Below are positions 15,416 to 23,958 of a stretch of DNA of 64,000 nucleotides, piece by piece. The stretch's first letter is position 1; every line of letters begins with the position of its first letter. Source of the stretch: Ferrovibrio sp. GTDB lineage: Bacteria > Pseudomonadota > Alphaproteobacteria > Ferrovibrionales > Ferrovibrionaceae. The position numbers were made by a program, and so were the translations under genes. The notes under the pieces are model-generated. The model made no database searches, was not told the origin of the DNA, and saw only the letters and a list, made by a program, of their open reading frames with translations. Location: the NCBI RefSeq assembly GCF_019636075.1, contig NZ_JAHBYG010000005.1, positions 62,001 through 126,000 of the forward strand, written 5' to 3'.

Positions 15416-17683
15416 TCAGGCTGGGCCGCGCAACATATTGCGCAGACGTTGCGGAGTGATCGGCAGAGTTTTCACGGCTTCGGGCTTTTGCAGGGCATCG
15501 GCAACGGCAGAGGCGATTGCCGCGCCCACGCCAGTGCAACCGCCCTCGCCTGCGCCCTTGATACCAAGCGGATTGAGCGGACTGGGCGCATCTTCGGTGA
15601 CCAGGATATCCAGCGCCGGCACTTCATGCAGGGTGGGAATCAAATAATCCGCGAAGGTGACCGACAATGGTTCGCCGCGCTCGTCGTAACGGAATTCCTC
15701 ATACAACGCGCCGCCCAGACCCTGTGCGAAACCGCCGGCAATCTGGCCTTCCACCATGGCCGGATTGACCGCACGACCCACATCATAGGCCACCAGATAG
15801 CTTTCCACCTTGGTGAGGCAGGTTTCGGCATCCAGGCAAACCTGGGCCAGGTGCACGCCATAGGGATAGGTCATGTGGTCGGTATGGAACCAGCCTTCAC
15901 TATGCAAAGCATCGGGCATCTGCACTGCCAGATCGCGCAATGATATCGAAGGCCCATGGCCACCCTCACGCGCCGACACGATACTATCCCGGATCAGCAG
16001 GCTGGCAACCGGCAGCTGCAGCAGGTCGGCCGCTGCCTTCATGATGGTTTCGCGCAGCAAAATCGCCGCCTGATGGGTGGCATTGCCGGTAAGCACCGTG
16101 GCGCGCGAAGCATGCGCGCCGATGCCATAGGGAATGCGATCGGTCTGGCCATGGATCACGCGGATGCTGCGATAATCCACCCCCAGAGTATCGGCGGCAA
16201 TCTGCGCCAGCGCGGTTTCCACACCCTGGCCCAGCGAAGCAGAGCCGGTAACGATTTCGATTCCGCCATCGGGCAGCACGCCGATCCGCGCGCCATCCTT
16301 GGGGCCAAGACCGCTTTTTTCCACGAACATGCAGATGCCAAGCCCTACATATTCGCCCTTGGCACGGCGCGCCTGTATGGCAGCTTGCCGGCCCCGCCAA
16401 TCGAATCGCTTCAGCGCCTTGTCCAACAAACCGGCATAATCGCCTGAATCCAGCACCACATCGGTGCCCAGCGCACCGAGGCCGCGGGCATAGGGCATGG
16501 CATCCTTTGGCACCAGATTGCGCTGCCGCACTATGATGGGATCCAGCCCCAATCGGCCTGCCACCGCATCCATCAGCCGCTCGCGAACGAAGCTGCCCTC
16601 GTAGCGGCCCGGCGAACGATAGGTAGCGGCCGGCGTCTTGTTGGTCAGCCGCATATGGCCTTTGGCGCGATAGGCAGGGATACGGTAAGGCCCCGGTAAC
16701 ATGCCGATGGTGAGGTCGACCACGCGCGCACCATGGGTGCGGATATAGGCGCCTTGATCGTGGAAGAACTCGTCTTCCAGGCCCAGCACCACGCCATCCT
16801 TGTCGATCGCGGCGCGGATATGATGTTCCTGCTCGCGCGAATGATTGGCGGCCATCAGATGTTCACGACGATCCTCGATCCATTTCACCGGCCGGCCCAG
16901 GCGCAGGGCAGCCAAGCAAACCAGAAAATCCTCCGGATACAATTCGCCGCGTATACCGAAACCGCCGCCGACATGGCCTTCATGCAGATGCAGATGAGCA
17001 TGATCTCGGCCGAAAAACCGCGCCATGGCTTCCTGATTGCGATGCGGCACCTTGGCAGCGCCATGCAATTCCAGAATATCATTGGCGGCATCATAGCGAC
17101 CGATGGCGCCACGGGTTTCCAGCGGCACGCCGGAATGCCGCCCGATCTTGAGAGTGAGCTCGATCACCGCATGGGCCCGGGCAAAGGCCGCGGCGATATC
17201 GCCATAGCCCTGCTCCAGCATGATGGGTTCGGTTTGCAGGCCCGGCGCGAATTCGCCTAGCGGACCACTGGCGTCCAGCGTAACCGGGTATTCGTCATAC
17301 TCGATCTCGATCAACTCGGCAGCATCTTCCGCGATATAGGCATCGGTGGCGAAAATCGCCACCACCGGCTCGCCGATATAACGTACGCGTTCGCGCGCCA
17401 GTATGGTCTGGCGATAGGGCGCCAGCGCGGTTGCCGCCGGATCGCGGAAATCGATCGGCGGCAAATCGGCAATATCATCACCGGCCCAGATCGCTACCAC
17501 GCCAGGCAACGCCTTGGCCGCATCCAGATGCATCGCAGCGATACGGCCATGAGCGCAAGTTGCACGCGCAATCCGCATGTAAAGCTGGCCCTCGAATACC
17601 ATGTCGCCGGCAAACCGCCCGCATCCGGTCAGCAGCGGACGATCCTCCAACCGGGTGACGCGCCTGCCGAGCACGGCATTCAT
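15416..17683 (-). CDS. Xanthine dehydrogenase family molybdopterin-binding subunit (hydroxylase 1)
   Basis: A 755-residue large subunit. It starts VLGRRVTRLEDRPLLTGCGR, as in this family, and carries GHVGGGFGIRGELYPEDF, the active-site loop TYRSPGRYEG, the molybdopterin segment GSASLGQGVETALAQIAADT and the catalytic-Glu motif IKGAGEGG. The loop lacks the AYRCSFR cysteine motif of CO dehydrogenase. With the two genes just upstream (2Fe-2S and FAD subunits) it forms a complete LMS heterotrimer; the 4-bp overlap with the 2Fe-2S gene indicates coupling. The likely reaction is hydroxylation of a heterocycle, aromatic or aldehyde carbon. Confidence 0.93.
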   Translation of the reverse strand: MNAVLGRRVTRLEDRPLLTGCGRFAGDMVFEGQLYMRIARATCAHGRIAAMHLDAAKALPGVVAIWAGDDIADLPPIDFRDPAATALAPYRQTILARERVRYIGEPVVAIFATDAYIAEDAAELIEIEYDEYPVTLDASGPLGEFAPGLQTEPIMLEQGYGDIAAAFARAHAVIELTLKIGRHSGVPLETRGAIGRYDAANDILELHGAAKVPHRNQEAMARFFGRDHAHLHLHEGHVGGGFGIRGELYPEDFLVCLAALRLGRPVKWIEDRREHLMAANHSREQEHHIRAAIDKDGVVLGLEDEFFHDQGAYIRTHGARVVDLTIGMLPGPYRIPAYRAKGHMRLTNKTPAATYRSPGRYEGSFVRERLMDAVAGRLGLDPIIVRQRNLVPKDAMPYARGLGALGTDVVLDSGDYAGLLDKALKRFDWRGRQAAIQARRAKGEYVGLGICMFVEKSGLGPKDGARIGVLPDGGIEIVTGSASLGQGVETALAQIAADTLGVDYRSIRVIHGQTDRIPYGIGAHASRATVLTGNATHQAAILLRETIMKAAADLLQLPVASLLIRDSIVSAREGGHGPSISLRDLAVQMPDALHSEGWFHTDHMTYPYGVHLAQVCLDAETCLTKVESYLVAYDVGRAVNPAMVEGQIAGGFAQGLGGALYEEFRYDERGEPLSVTFADYLIPTLHEVPALDILVTEDAPSPLNPLGIKGAGEGGCTGVGAAIASAVADALQKPEAVKTLPITPQRLRNMLRGPA

Positions 17684-18180
17684 GGCGCGCCCTCCCCGCT
17701 TCGCTTCGGTGCCTGATCGCGCGCATCAAGCGCCGAAGCAATCGCCTTCTGGATATTGCCATAGCCGGTGCAGCGGCAGAGGTTGGACGACAGCAAAGCC
17801 TGCAATTCTGCTTCCGTGGGCTTCGCACCAGACTCCCACAGCGCCGCCCCCAGCATCAGAAACCCCGGTGTGCAAAAACCGCATTGCAGGGCATGATGTT
17901 CCATGAAGGCCTGCTGCAAGGGATGCAGTTCATCGCCATCGGCCAGGCCCTCCACGGTGCGGATATCCGCCCCCTGGGCCTGAATGCCGAAGACCAGGCA
18001 AGAGCGCACGGGCTTGCCATCCAGCAGGATCGTACAGGCGCCGCACACTCCATGTTCGCAGCCGATATGCGTGCCGGTAAGGCCGCAATCTTCGCGCAGC
18101 ACATCGGCCAGTATCTTGCGCGGTTCCGCTTCCACCGCGCAATCGCGGCCATTCACCTGCAAATGATAGGGCTGCTTCAT
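17680..18180 (-). CDS. 2Fe-2S-binding subunit of molybdenum hydroxylase 1
   Basis: A 166-residue small subunit with both 2Fe-2S sites: the plant-ferredoxin-type CEHGVCGACTILLDG and the C-terminal LQCGFCTPGFLML with NLCRCTGYGNI. It carries electrons from the molybdenum centre to the FAD subunit. It overlaps the large-subunit gene (stop within the next start) and the FAD-subunit gene by 4 bp each. Length and cysteine spacing are normal for the family. Confidence 0.93.
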   Translation of the reverse strand: MKQPYHLQVNGRDCAVEAEPRKILADVLREDCGLTGTHIGCEHGVCGACTILLDGKPVRSCLVFGIQAQGADIRTVEGLADGDELHPLQQAFMEHHALQCGFCTPGFLMLGAALWESGAKPTEAELQALLSSNLCRCTGYGNIQKAIASALDARDQAPKRSGEGAP

Positions 18181-19034
18181 GCCAGGCTCCGCAGTAAGGC
18201 GCGGTGGCAGACCGCACGCGCGATATCGCAGCGCAGGCCGGCATCCACCTGCCCATCGGTAAGCGGGTCGATGGCATTGGCCGCTGCCTCGGCTGCCGCG
18301 CGAAAAGCCGCATCGCTGGGCACTTCGCCATTCAGGCAGGCTTCCGCATCGGCCAGGCGGCGCGGATGCGGCTCGGCGCCGGCCAGCACGATGCGGGCAT
18401 CCTGCATGCGGCCATCCTGCAAACGATAGATCGCCAGCGCAGCGCCCAACGCAAAATCCCCGGCACGCCGGCTGGTTTCATAAAAACCATGGCGGGCGTC
18501 GGCAGGCAGGCGCGGCAGGGTGAGGCCGGTAAGCATTTCATCGGCTTCCAGCGCCGTGGTCATGATACCGAAAAAAAATTCCGAAGCTTCAAGCTCGCGC
18601 AACGCACCGGATTTTTCTATCCGCATCCGCGCGCCAAGTGCCGTGGCCGTCATGCACCACTCGGATGCCGGATCGGCATTGGCCAGGCTGCCGCAGAATG
18701 TGCCCCGGCTGCGGATCGGCGCATGACCGATGGCAGCGGCAACATCGGCCAGCAATCGCCCGGTGGGGCCAGGTTCGATCGGCTTTTCAAAAGCCGCATG
18801 GCGCGCAATGGCGCCGATATAGATGGCATCGCCACGCAAATCTATGCCATGCAGACCGGGAATGCGGTTGATATCGATCAGATGCCCGGGTCGCGCCAAG
18901 CGGAAGGCCATCATGGGAATCAGGCTTTGCCCACCTGCCAGGATACGCGCATCCTCGGGTTCGTAGTGCGCCAGTAGATCGAGCGCCTCCTGCTTGGAAG
19001 CCGGCGCATGATAATGGAAGGGCGCAACCTTCAT
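18177..19034 (-). CDS. FAD-binding (medium, M) subunit of molybdenum hydroxylase 1
   Basis: A 285-residue CoxM/NdhF-type FAD subunit. The FAD loops ILAGGQSLIPMMAFRLARP (about residues 35-55) and RSRGTFCGSLANADPASEW (about 108-126) are present, although the usual TxGG motif is changed to TFCG. It overlaps by one base the large-subunit gene of the second hydroxylase at 19034, so the two trimers are transcribed together. It passes electrons from the 2Fe-2S subunit to the terminal acceptor. Confidence 0.92.
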   Translation of the reverse strand: MKVAPFHYHAPASKQEALDLLAHYEPEDARILAGGQSLIPMMAFRLARPGHLIDINRIPGLHGIDLRGDAIYIGAIARHAAFEKPIEPGPTGRLLADVAAAIGHAPIRSRGTFCGSLANADPASEWCMTATALGARMRIEKSGALRELEASEFFFGIMTTALEADEMLTGLTLPRLPADARHGFYETSRRAGDFALGAALAIYRLQDGRMQDARIVLAGAEPHPRRLADAEACLNGEVPSDAAFRAAAEAAANAIDPLTDGQVDAGLRCDIARAVCHRALLRSLA

Positions 19035-21439
19035 CAGCGCATACCGGCAGCCAACGGAGCAGGATTCGCATCTGCGTTTTGCCGCGCAGCCTCGATCAGC
19101 GACAGGATTTCCTGCGGCGCAATCGGCGCTTGACAGATGCGAACACCGAACGGTGATAGCGCATCCTCAATAGCCGATGCAATGGCGGCCGGAGTTGGGA
19201 TCACACCCGCCTCGCCCACGCCTTTCAGGCCGAGCGGATTGAGGGGGGTGGGCGAACTACGATGCAGCAAGCTGACTTCAGGCATCTCGCCCGCCCCCAC
19301 CAATAGATACTCGCCGTAATTGGTGGTGACCGGCTGAGCCTGATCATCGAATCCCATGCGCTCGAACAGGGCATTGCCCAGGCCATGGGCTATGCCGCCC
19401 ATGAGTTGGCCATCAACGATCATGGGATTGATCTGTTGGCCGCAATCATGCGACAGGATCAGTCGATGTACGCGCACATCGCCGGTTTCGACATCCACTT
19501 CCACTTCGGCAACTGCCGCGCCATTGGTATAGGCCATGGCGTCCTGCGTGAAATATTCCGTCGCCTCAAGCCCGGCGCTCACCCCAGGCGGCAGCACATA
19601 ACCCGGCAGACCGGCTACGGCCTGGGCGATTTCACCAAAGCTCATGCCGCGTTCCGGATCATTGGCAACGAAAACGCGGCCATCGGCAACGGCCAATTCC
19701 TCTTCCACCGCATTGAAACGGTGGCCAACGATCTTGATCATCTTCTCGCGGATCGCCTTGGCCGCCAGATGTGCCGATGAGCCGGCCATCACGGTCTGAC
19801 GGCTATTGAAACCGCCGATGCCAAGCGCGATACGTGCGGTGTCTCCGGTGATCGCCTCGATCTGCTGCATGCTTACGCCAAGCTGATCTGCCACAAGCTG
19901 GGCCAGCATGGATTTCGTGCTCTGGCCCATGGCGGCAGCGCCGGTCATCACACTGATACGGCCAGTGATATCCACCCGCACAGTGGCTGGTTCGAACGGT
20001 CCGCGCCCAGTGGCTTCCACGAAATTGGCCAGGCCCAGGCCGATATAGCGTCCCTCCGCCAGAGCTGCGCGCTGGCGCGCCTTGAAGCCATCCCAATCCG
20101 CTGCACGCAACACATCGGCCTGAGCGGCAGGCAGATCGCCGCTATCCAGCACCACATCAATGCCGCCGCGCGTGACGATGGGCTTGGAACGCGGCATATC
20201 CTCGGCTCGCACCAAATTGCGCCGTCGCACTTCAGCGCGATCCAGGCCCATTTCCTGCGCCACTACATCGAGTAGCCGTTCCATGGCAAAGGCGCCCTGC
20301 GGCTGGCCAGCGCCGCGTACCGGCGTAACCGGCACTTTGTTGGTAACCGCCAACTTGATATTCAGGTCATAGGCAGGAACTTCGTATGGCATCACGACCG
20401 TATGGGCCGAACCATAAGCCACGTTCAATCCGCGCGCGGTATAGGCACCATGATCATGCAGCATCTCGCCGCGCAGGCCGAGAATACGGGCCTGGTCATC
20501 CACCGCGATTTCCATCGACCAATATTGATCGCGCTCCTGCGTGGTGGCGATGAAATTCTCGCGGCGATCTTCCACCCATTTCACCGGCCGCTTCAGCAGC
20601 AATGCGGCGCAAGACACCACCACATCCTCGGGGTAGAAAATCAGCTTAGGGCCGAAACCGCCGCCCACATCCGGCGTTATCACACGCAAACCGGTTTCCG
20701 GGCGCCCCAGAATCTTTGCCAATTGCTGCATGGCGGCATGGGGTGCCTGGGTAGAGCTGTAAAGCGTGAGATGATCCTGCACATCATCGTAGATCGCCAC
20801 ATCGCCACGGCATTCCATCGAATGACCGCCGCCGCGATGCACCCATAAATCCGCGCGACTGATATGGGCGGCTTTGGCAAAGGCTTGCTCGATATCGCCG
20901 AACTCCGTGCGCAACTCGGCCACCAGATTATGTGGCTGATCGGCGTGCGACAGATCGGCGCCCGGCTGCAAGGCGGCGCGGCAATCGGCCACGGCCGGCA
21001 GCGGATCGTAATCCACTTCGATCAACGCCAGCGCATCTTCAGCGATATAACGACTGTCGGCCACCACGGCGGCAATCGGCTCACCGACATGGCGCACTTC
21101 GCCATCGGCCAATGCCGGACGATGGAGATCCAGTTTGAAATGCGGACTGGGCAGCGCCACCACCAAATACGGCGTGGTAAGCAGAGGCTTCAGATCGTCC
21201 AGGGTCAACACCGCATGCACGCCCGGCAGGGCACGCGCCGCCGCGCAATCTATGCGTTCGATGCGGGCATGGGCAAAGCCGCTACGCAGAAAGGCAACAT
21301 GCAGCATGCCGGGCAGATTGATATCATCGATGAAGCGCGCCGTGCCGCGCAGCAACGCCTTATCCTCTAGGCGCGGCATGGATTTGCCGATCAGGCTGCC
21401 AGCCTTAGAACCGCCTGCATTCATGCCGGCTGCGCTCAT
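19034..21439 (-). CDS. Xanthine dehydrogenase family molybdopterin-binding subunit (hydroxylase 2)
   Basis: An 801-residue large subunit beginning with GKSMPRLEDKALLRGTARFI. It shows TPDVGGGFGPKLIFYPEDVV, the loop TPVRGAGQPQGAFAMERLLD, GAAAMGQSTKSMLAQLVADQ and the catalytic-Glu segment LKGVGEAGVIPTP. The loop differs from that of hydroxylase 1 and from CO dehydrogenase, so the two enzymes probably act on different substrates or positions. It overlaps its 2Fe-2S gene by 4 bp. Subunit order FAD, 2Fe-2S, Mo is the same as in hydroxylase 1, so the block may be an old duplication. Confidence 0.93.
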   Translation of the reverse strand: MSAAGMNAGGSKAGSLIGKSMPRLEDKALLRGTARFIDDINLPGMLHVAFLRSGFAHARIERIDCAAARALPGVHAVLTLDDLKPLLTTPYLVVALPSPHFKLDLHRPALADGEVRHVGEPIAAVVADSRYIAEDALALIEVDYDPLPAVADCRAALQPGADLSHADQPHNLVAELRTEFGDIEQAFAKAAHISRADLWVHRGGGHSMECRGDVAIYDDVQDHLTLYSSTQAPHAAMQQLAKILGRPETGLRVITPDVGGGFGPKLIFYPEDVVVSCAALLLKRPVKWVEDRRENFIATTQERDQYWSMEIAVDDQARILGLRGEMLHDHGAYTARGLNVAYGSAHTVVMPYEVPAYDLNIKLAVTNKVPVTPVRGAGQPQGAFAMERLLDVVAQEMGLDRAEVRRRNLVRAEDMPRSKPIVTRGGIDVVLDSGDLPAAQADVLRAADWDGFKARQRAALAEGRYIGLGLANFVEATGRGPFEPATVRVDITGRISVMTGAAAMGQSTKSMLAQLVADQLGVSMQQIEAITGDTARIALGIGGFNSRQTVMAGSSAHLAAKAIREKMIKIVGHRFNAVEEELAVADGRVFVANDPERGMSFGEIAQAVAGLPGYVLPPGVSAGLEATEYFTQDAMAYTNGAAVAEVEVDVETGDVRVHRLILSHDCGQQINPMIVDGQLMGGIAHGLGNALFERMGFDDQAQPVTTNYGEYLLVGAGEMPEVSLLHRSSPTPLNPLGLKGVGEAGVIPTPAAIASAIEDALSPFGVRICQAPIAPQEILSLIEAARQNADANPAPLAAGMR

Positions 21440-21948
21440 CCCGGCACCCCTTCGCGCAGCTTTTTCGCTGCCTGCAGGGTGGCATCCACGATGCTGTTAT
21501 AGCCTGTGCAGCGGCAGAGATTGCCGGATATCGCCTCGCGCACCTGAGCTGCGCTGGGATCTGGGTTATCGCGCAACAATTCGGTCAGCGTGGTGAGCAT
21601 GCCGGGAGTACAGAAGCCGCATTGCAGCGCATGCTGTTCCTGGAAGGCGATTTGCAGCGGATGCATCTGCTCTGCATTCGGCGCCAGGCCTTCCACCGTG
21701 GTGATTGCATGGCCATTCGCCTGTACCGCCAGCATCAGGCAGGAGCGCGCCGAACGGCCATCCAGCAATATCGTGCAGGCGCCGCATACTCCGTGTTCGC
21801 AACCCAGATGAGTGCCGGTGAGGCGTAGATTCTGACGCAGGAAATCGGCCAGCGTGAGGCGCACCTCCACATCGGCCGCGACAGCACGGCCATTCACCGT
21901 GAGACTGATGCTGCGGGTTTCGCTCATGTGGCGGCCTTTTTCATGCAA
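21436..21948 (-). CDS. 2Fe-2S-binding subunit of molybdenum hydroxylase 2
   Basis: A 170-residue iron-sulfur subunit. It contains CEHGVCGACTILLDGRSARS, ALQCGFCTPGML and NLCRCTGYNSIVDA, giving the two 2Fe-2S clusters expected. Two starts are possible: the ATG at 21948 with GAGG eight bases upstream, and the ATG at 21927 (MSETRSIS) with AAGG seven bases upstream; homologues usually begin close to the second. It overlaps the large-subunit gene by 4 bp and follows the FAD gene after about 40 bp. Confidence 0.92.
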   Translation of the reverse strand: MHEKGRHMSETRSISLTVNGRAVAADVEVRLTLADFLRQNLRLTGTHLGCEHGVCGACTILLDGRSARSCLMLAVQANGHAITTVEGLAPNAEQMHPLQIAFQEQHALQCGFCTPGMLTTLTELLRDNPDPSAAQVREAISGNLCRCTGYNSIVDATLQAAKKLREGVPG

Positions 21949-21987
21949 TCCACCTCAACTCCACCCCATCATGTCGCCCGCGCTTCA

Positions 21988-22887
21988 TCATGCAGCCCGG
22001 TGCTGCGCATGGCGCGGCAGCGGTTGACCGGTGGCGCGAGCATAGGCGGTTTCCAGCGCACGGCGCAGCAGAGTTTTCGCCAATTGCCGGCGATATGTGG
22101 CAGTGATCAGCGCATCTTCCATGGCATCTATATCACCGCAGGCCTCGGCCATCGTTGCGAACACAGCCGGCGATCCCGCCTTGCCGATCAATTCGGCAGC
22201 GATCGCATCCAACTTCAGCGGCACGGCGCCTACGCCACCCAATGCCAACGAAGCCTGGCTTATGCGGCCCGATGCATCGGCGCGCAGCAAAACACCTGCG
22301 GAAACAATGGCAAAATCGCCATGGCGGCGGGCATATTCAATAAAGCAATAACCGCTTTCCGCCGGCCAGAGCGGATAACGCACAGCCACCAGCATCTCCT
22401 CTGGCGCCAGGCAGGTTGTCATGTAATCCAGCGCGAATTCGGCAAAGGCGGCGGTACGTTGGCCTTGCGGGCCGGCAATAACCAACTCTGCGCCATAGAT
22501 TGCCGCCACGGCGGCCATTTCAGCAGCCGGATCCAGATGGCAGAGCGAGCCGCCCAAAGTGCCGCGATTGCGGGTCTGGCGATGCCCCACCTGCAATATC
22601 GCCTCGCGCAACAATGGACAGGCCTCAGCGATCAGCGGCGAAAACTCGATATCGCGCTGACGCGTGAGCGCACCGATCTCCAGCATCATTCCTTCGCGGC
22701 GGATATAGGCCAGATCAGTGATGCCGTTGATATCCACCACATGATCGGGTTGGGCGAAGCGCATATTCAGCATCGGCATCAGCGACTGTCCGCCGGCCAG
22801 CACACGCGCATTCTCCAGCCGGCCCAGCAATTGCAAGGCTTCATTGAGGCTGCTTGGCGCGTGATAAGCGAAGGGTGGTGGCTTCAT
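21988..22887 (-). CDS. FAD-binding (M) subunit of molybdenum hydroxylase 2
   Basis: A 299-residue FAD subunit, first gene of the eleven-gene minus-strand operon. It opens MKPPPFAYHAPSSLNEALQL and contains RVLAGGQSLMPMLNMRFAQP and NRGTLGGSLCHLDPAAEMAA, the two FAD-binding loops in their standard form. It is divergent from the GntR gene at 23155; the 267 bp between them carry a TGTATACA palindrome and probably both promoters. Confidence 0.93.
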   Translation of the reverse strand: MKPPPFAYHAPSSLNEALQLLGRLENARVLAGGQSLMPMLNMRFAQPDHVVDINGITDLAYIRREGMMLEIGALTRQRDIEFSPLIAEACPLLREAILQVGHRQTRNRGTLGGSLCHLDPAAEMAAVAAIYGAELVIAGPQGQRTAAFAEFALDYMTTCLAPEEMLVAVRYPLWPAESGYCFIEYARRHGDFAIVSAGVLLRADASGRISQASLALGGVGAVPLKLDAIAAELIGKAGSPAVFATMAEACGDIDAMEDALITATYRRQLAKTLLRRALETAYARATGQPLPRHAQHRAA

Positions 22888-22982
22888 GGCAATTCCGGCG
22901 TGTGCCGCACAATGCCTGGCAGGCGCTTGAACGATTTGTCGACGGGGCGAGGCATGATTTCCGTTGCAACAGCCCTAATTTC

Positions 22983-22990
22983 TGTATACA
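22983..22990. promoter_or_regulatory. Candidate GntR-type operator TGTATACA in the divergent promoter region
   Basis: Perfect palindrome in the context TTTCTGTATACACATACA. It lies 96 bp before the molybdenum hydroxylase operon and 165 bp before the GntR gene at 23155, so one site could control both. An identical 8-mer precedes the Rieske operon (9939-9946), and two GTATAC cores precede the GntR/FCD gene at 40799. The binding protein is inferred, not shown. Confidence 0.5.
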
Positions 22991-23154
22991 CATACATACG
23001 ACAGGATGTAAGGACATTACAACAAGAATCGTCGGGAATAAAAAATTCCCGCAACAAGCAGGACCAGCCCGCCCCAAATTTGCAGAGATCTGAAACCGTC
23101 GTGACCCTAGAGCAAGCCGATTTCACCCCCGAAACCGACACCGAAGCCACCCGG

Positions 23155-23958
23155 ATGACTCACTCTACGCTGCTGAACATGCAGGACATGCCCGCTCTGG
23201 AAGCGAAAAGCTATGTTCCGCTCTATGCGCAGCTGGCCGAACGCTTCGCCACGGTGATCCGGCGCTCGCATGCCTCGCTGGTGGGGGCGCCGCTGCCTTC
23301 CGAGGCGGAATGCACGGATTATTTCAAGGTAAGCCGCCCCACTGTGCGCCAGGCGATGGCGCAATTGCTGAATGAAGGCCTTATCCTGCGCGGTCGCGGC
23401 AAAGGCACCTTCGTGGCGCCGCAACGCATCAACCACGATCTCAGCCACGCCTTTGAAGACGAAATGCGCGTAGCGCAGCGCGCCGTGGCATTTGAATTGC
23501 TGGACCGCATGGATATCGAAGCGCCGGATACGGTGGCGCAGGCGTTGCGGTTGCAGCCTGGTGCGAAAGTTGAACGCATTCGTCGCCTTCGCCTGCTGGA
23601 AGGCAAGGTTTTCGGCTATGAAGAACGCTATGTGGCCGCCGAACGCGCCCGGCTTATTTCCGATGCCGCATTGAATGAAAAGGCGATCGTTTCGCTGATC
23701 CGCGATTTTGCCAAGGAAGCGCCCACGCGCTTTTCGCTGACGATTTCCAGCGTGCGCGCCAATGCCGAATATGCCAGGCTGCTGGATGTGCCGCGCGGTG
23801 CGCCGCTGCTTTCCAGCCAACACACGTATTTCCTCGCCTCCGGCGAACCCGCCCTGCACGGTATCGTGCTGTTCCATGGCGAGAATTATCAATTCACGGT
23901 GCAAACCGAAATCCGGCCGATAGATGCCGCCTCCGGCGAGAGGAACATGGCCGGATGA
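23155..23958 (+). CDS. GntR family transcriptional regulator with UTRA domain (HutC subfamily)
   Basis: About 267 residues. The N-terminal winged helix includes KSYVPLYAQLAERFATVIRR, LPSEAECTDYFKVSRPTVRQ and EGLILRGRGKGTFVAPQ. The C-terminal part has UTRA ligand-domain features (VERIRRLRLLEGKVFGYEER and a terminal FHGENYQFTVQTEI). The frame is open far upstream, but the sequence before 23101 is antisense to the FAD-subunit gene. ATG 23155 is preferred; GTG 23101 is an alternative. Its stop overlaps the amidase start by 4 bp. It probably controls its own operon and the divergent hydroxylase operon in response to a pathway metabolite. Confidence 0.87.
   Translation: MTHSTLLNMQDMPALEAKSYVPLYAQLAERFATVIRRSHASLVGAPLPSEAECTDYFKVSRPTVRQAMAQLLNEGLILRGRGKGTFVAPQRINHDLSHAFEDEMRVAQRAVAFELLDRMDIEAPDTVAQALRLQPGAKVERIRRLRLLEGKVFGYEERYVAAERARLISDAALNEKAIVSLIRDFAKEAPTRFSLTISSVRANAEYARLLDVPRGAPLLSSQHTYFLASGEPALHGIVLFHGENYQFTVQTEIRPIDAASGERNMAG

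Noticed and set aside
13591..15459. A 622-codon plus-strand open frame opposite the acyl-CoA ligase
   Set aside because: The ligase on the minus strand carries all ANL motifs; the plus-strand translation has none and is a reading-frame mirror.
15416..17683. Annotation of the Mo subunits as carbon monoxide dehydrogenase CoxL
   Set aside because: The CoxL active-site loop with its Cys (AYRCSFR) is missing in all three large subunits; the presence of a CoxG-like gene alone is not sufficient.
21928..23154. N-terminal extension of the GntR/UTRA frame (about 409 codons)
   Set aside because: The extension runs antisense to the FAD-subunit gene and the promoter region; the regulator's HTH begins only after 23155.
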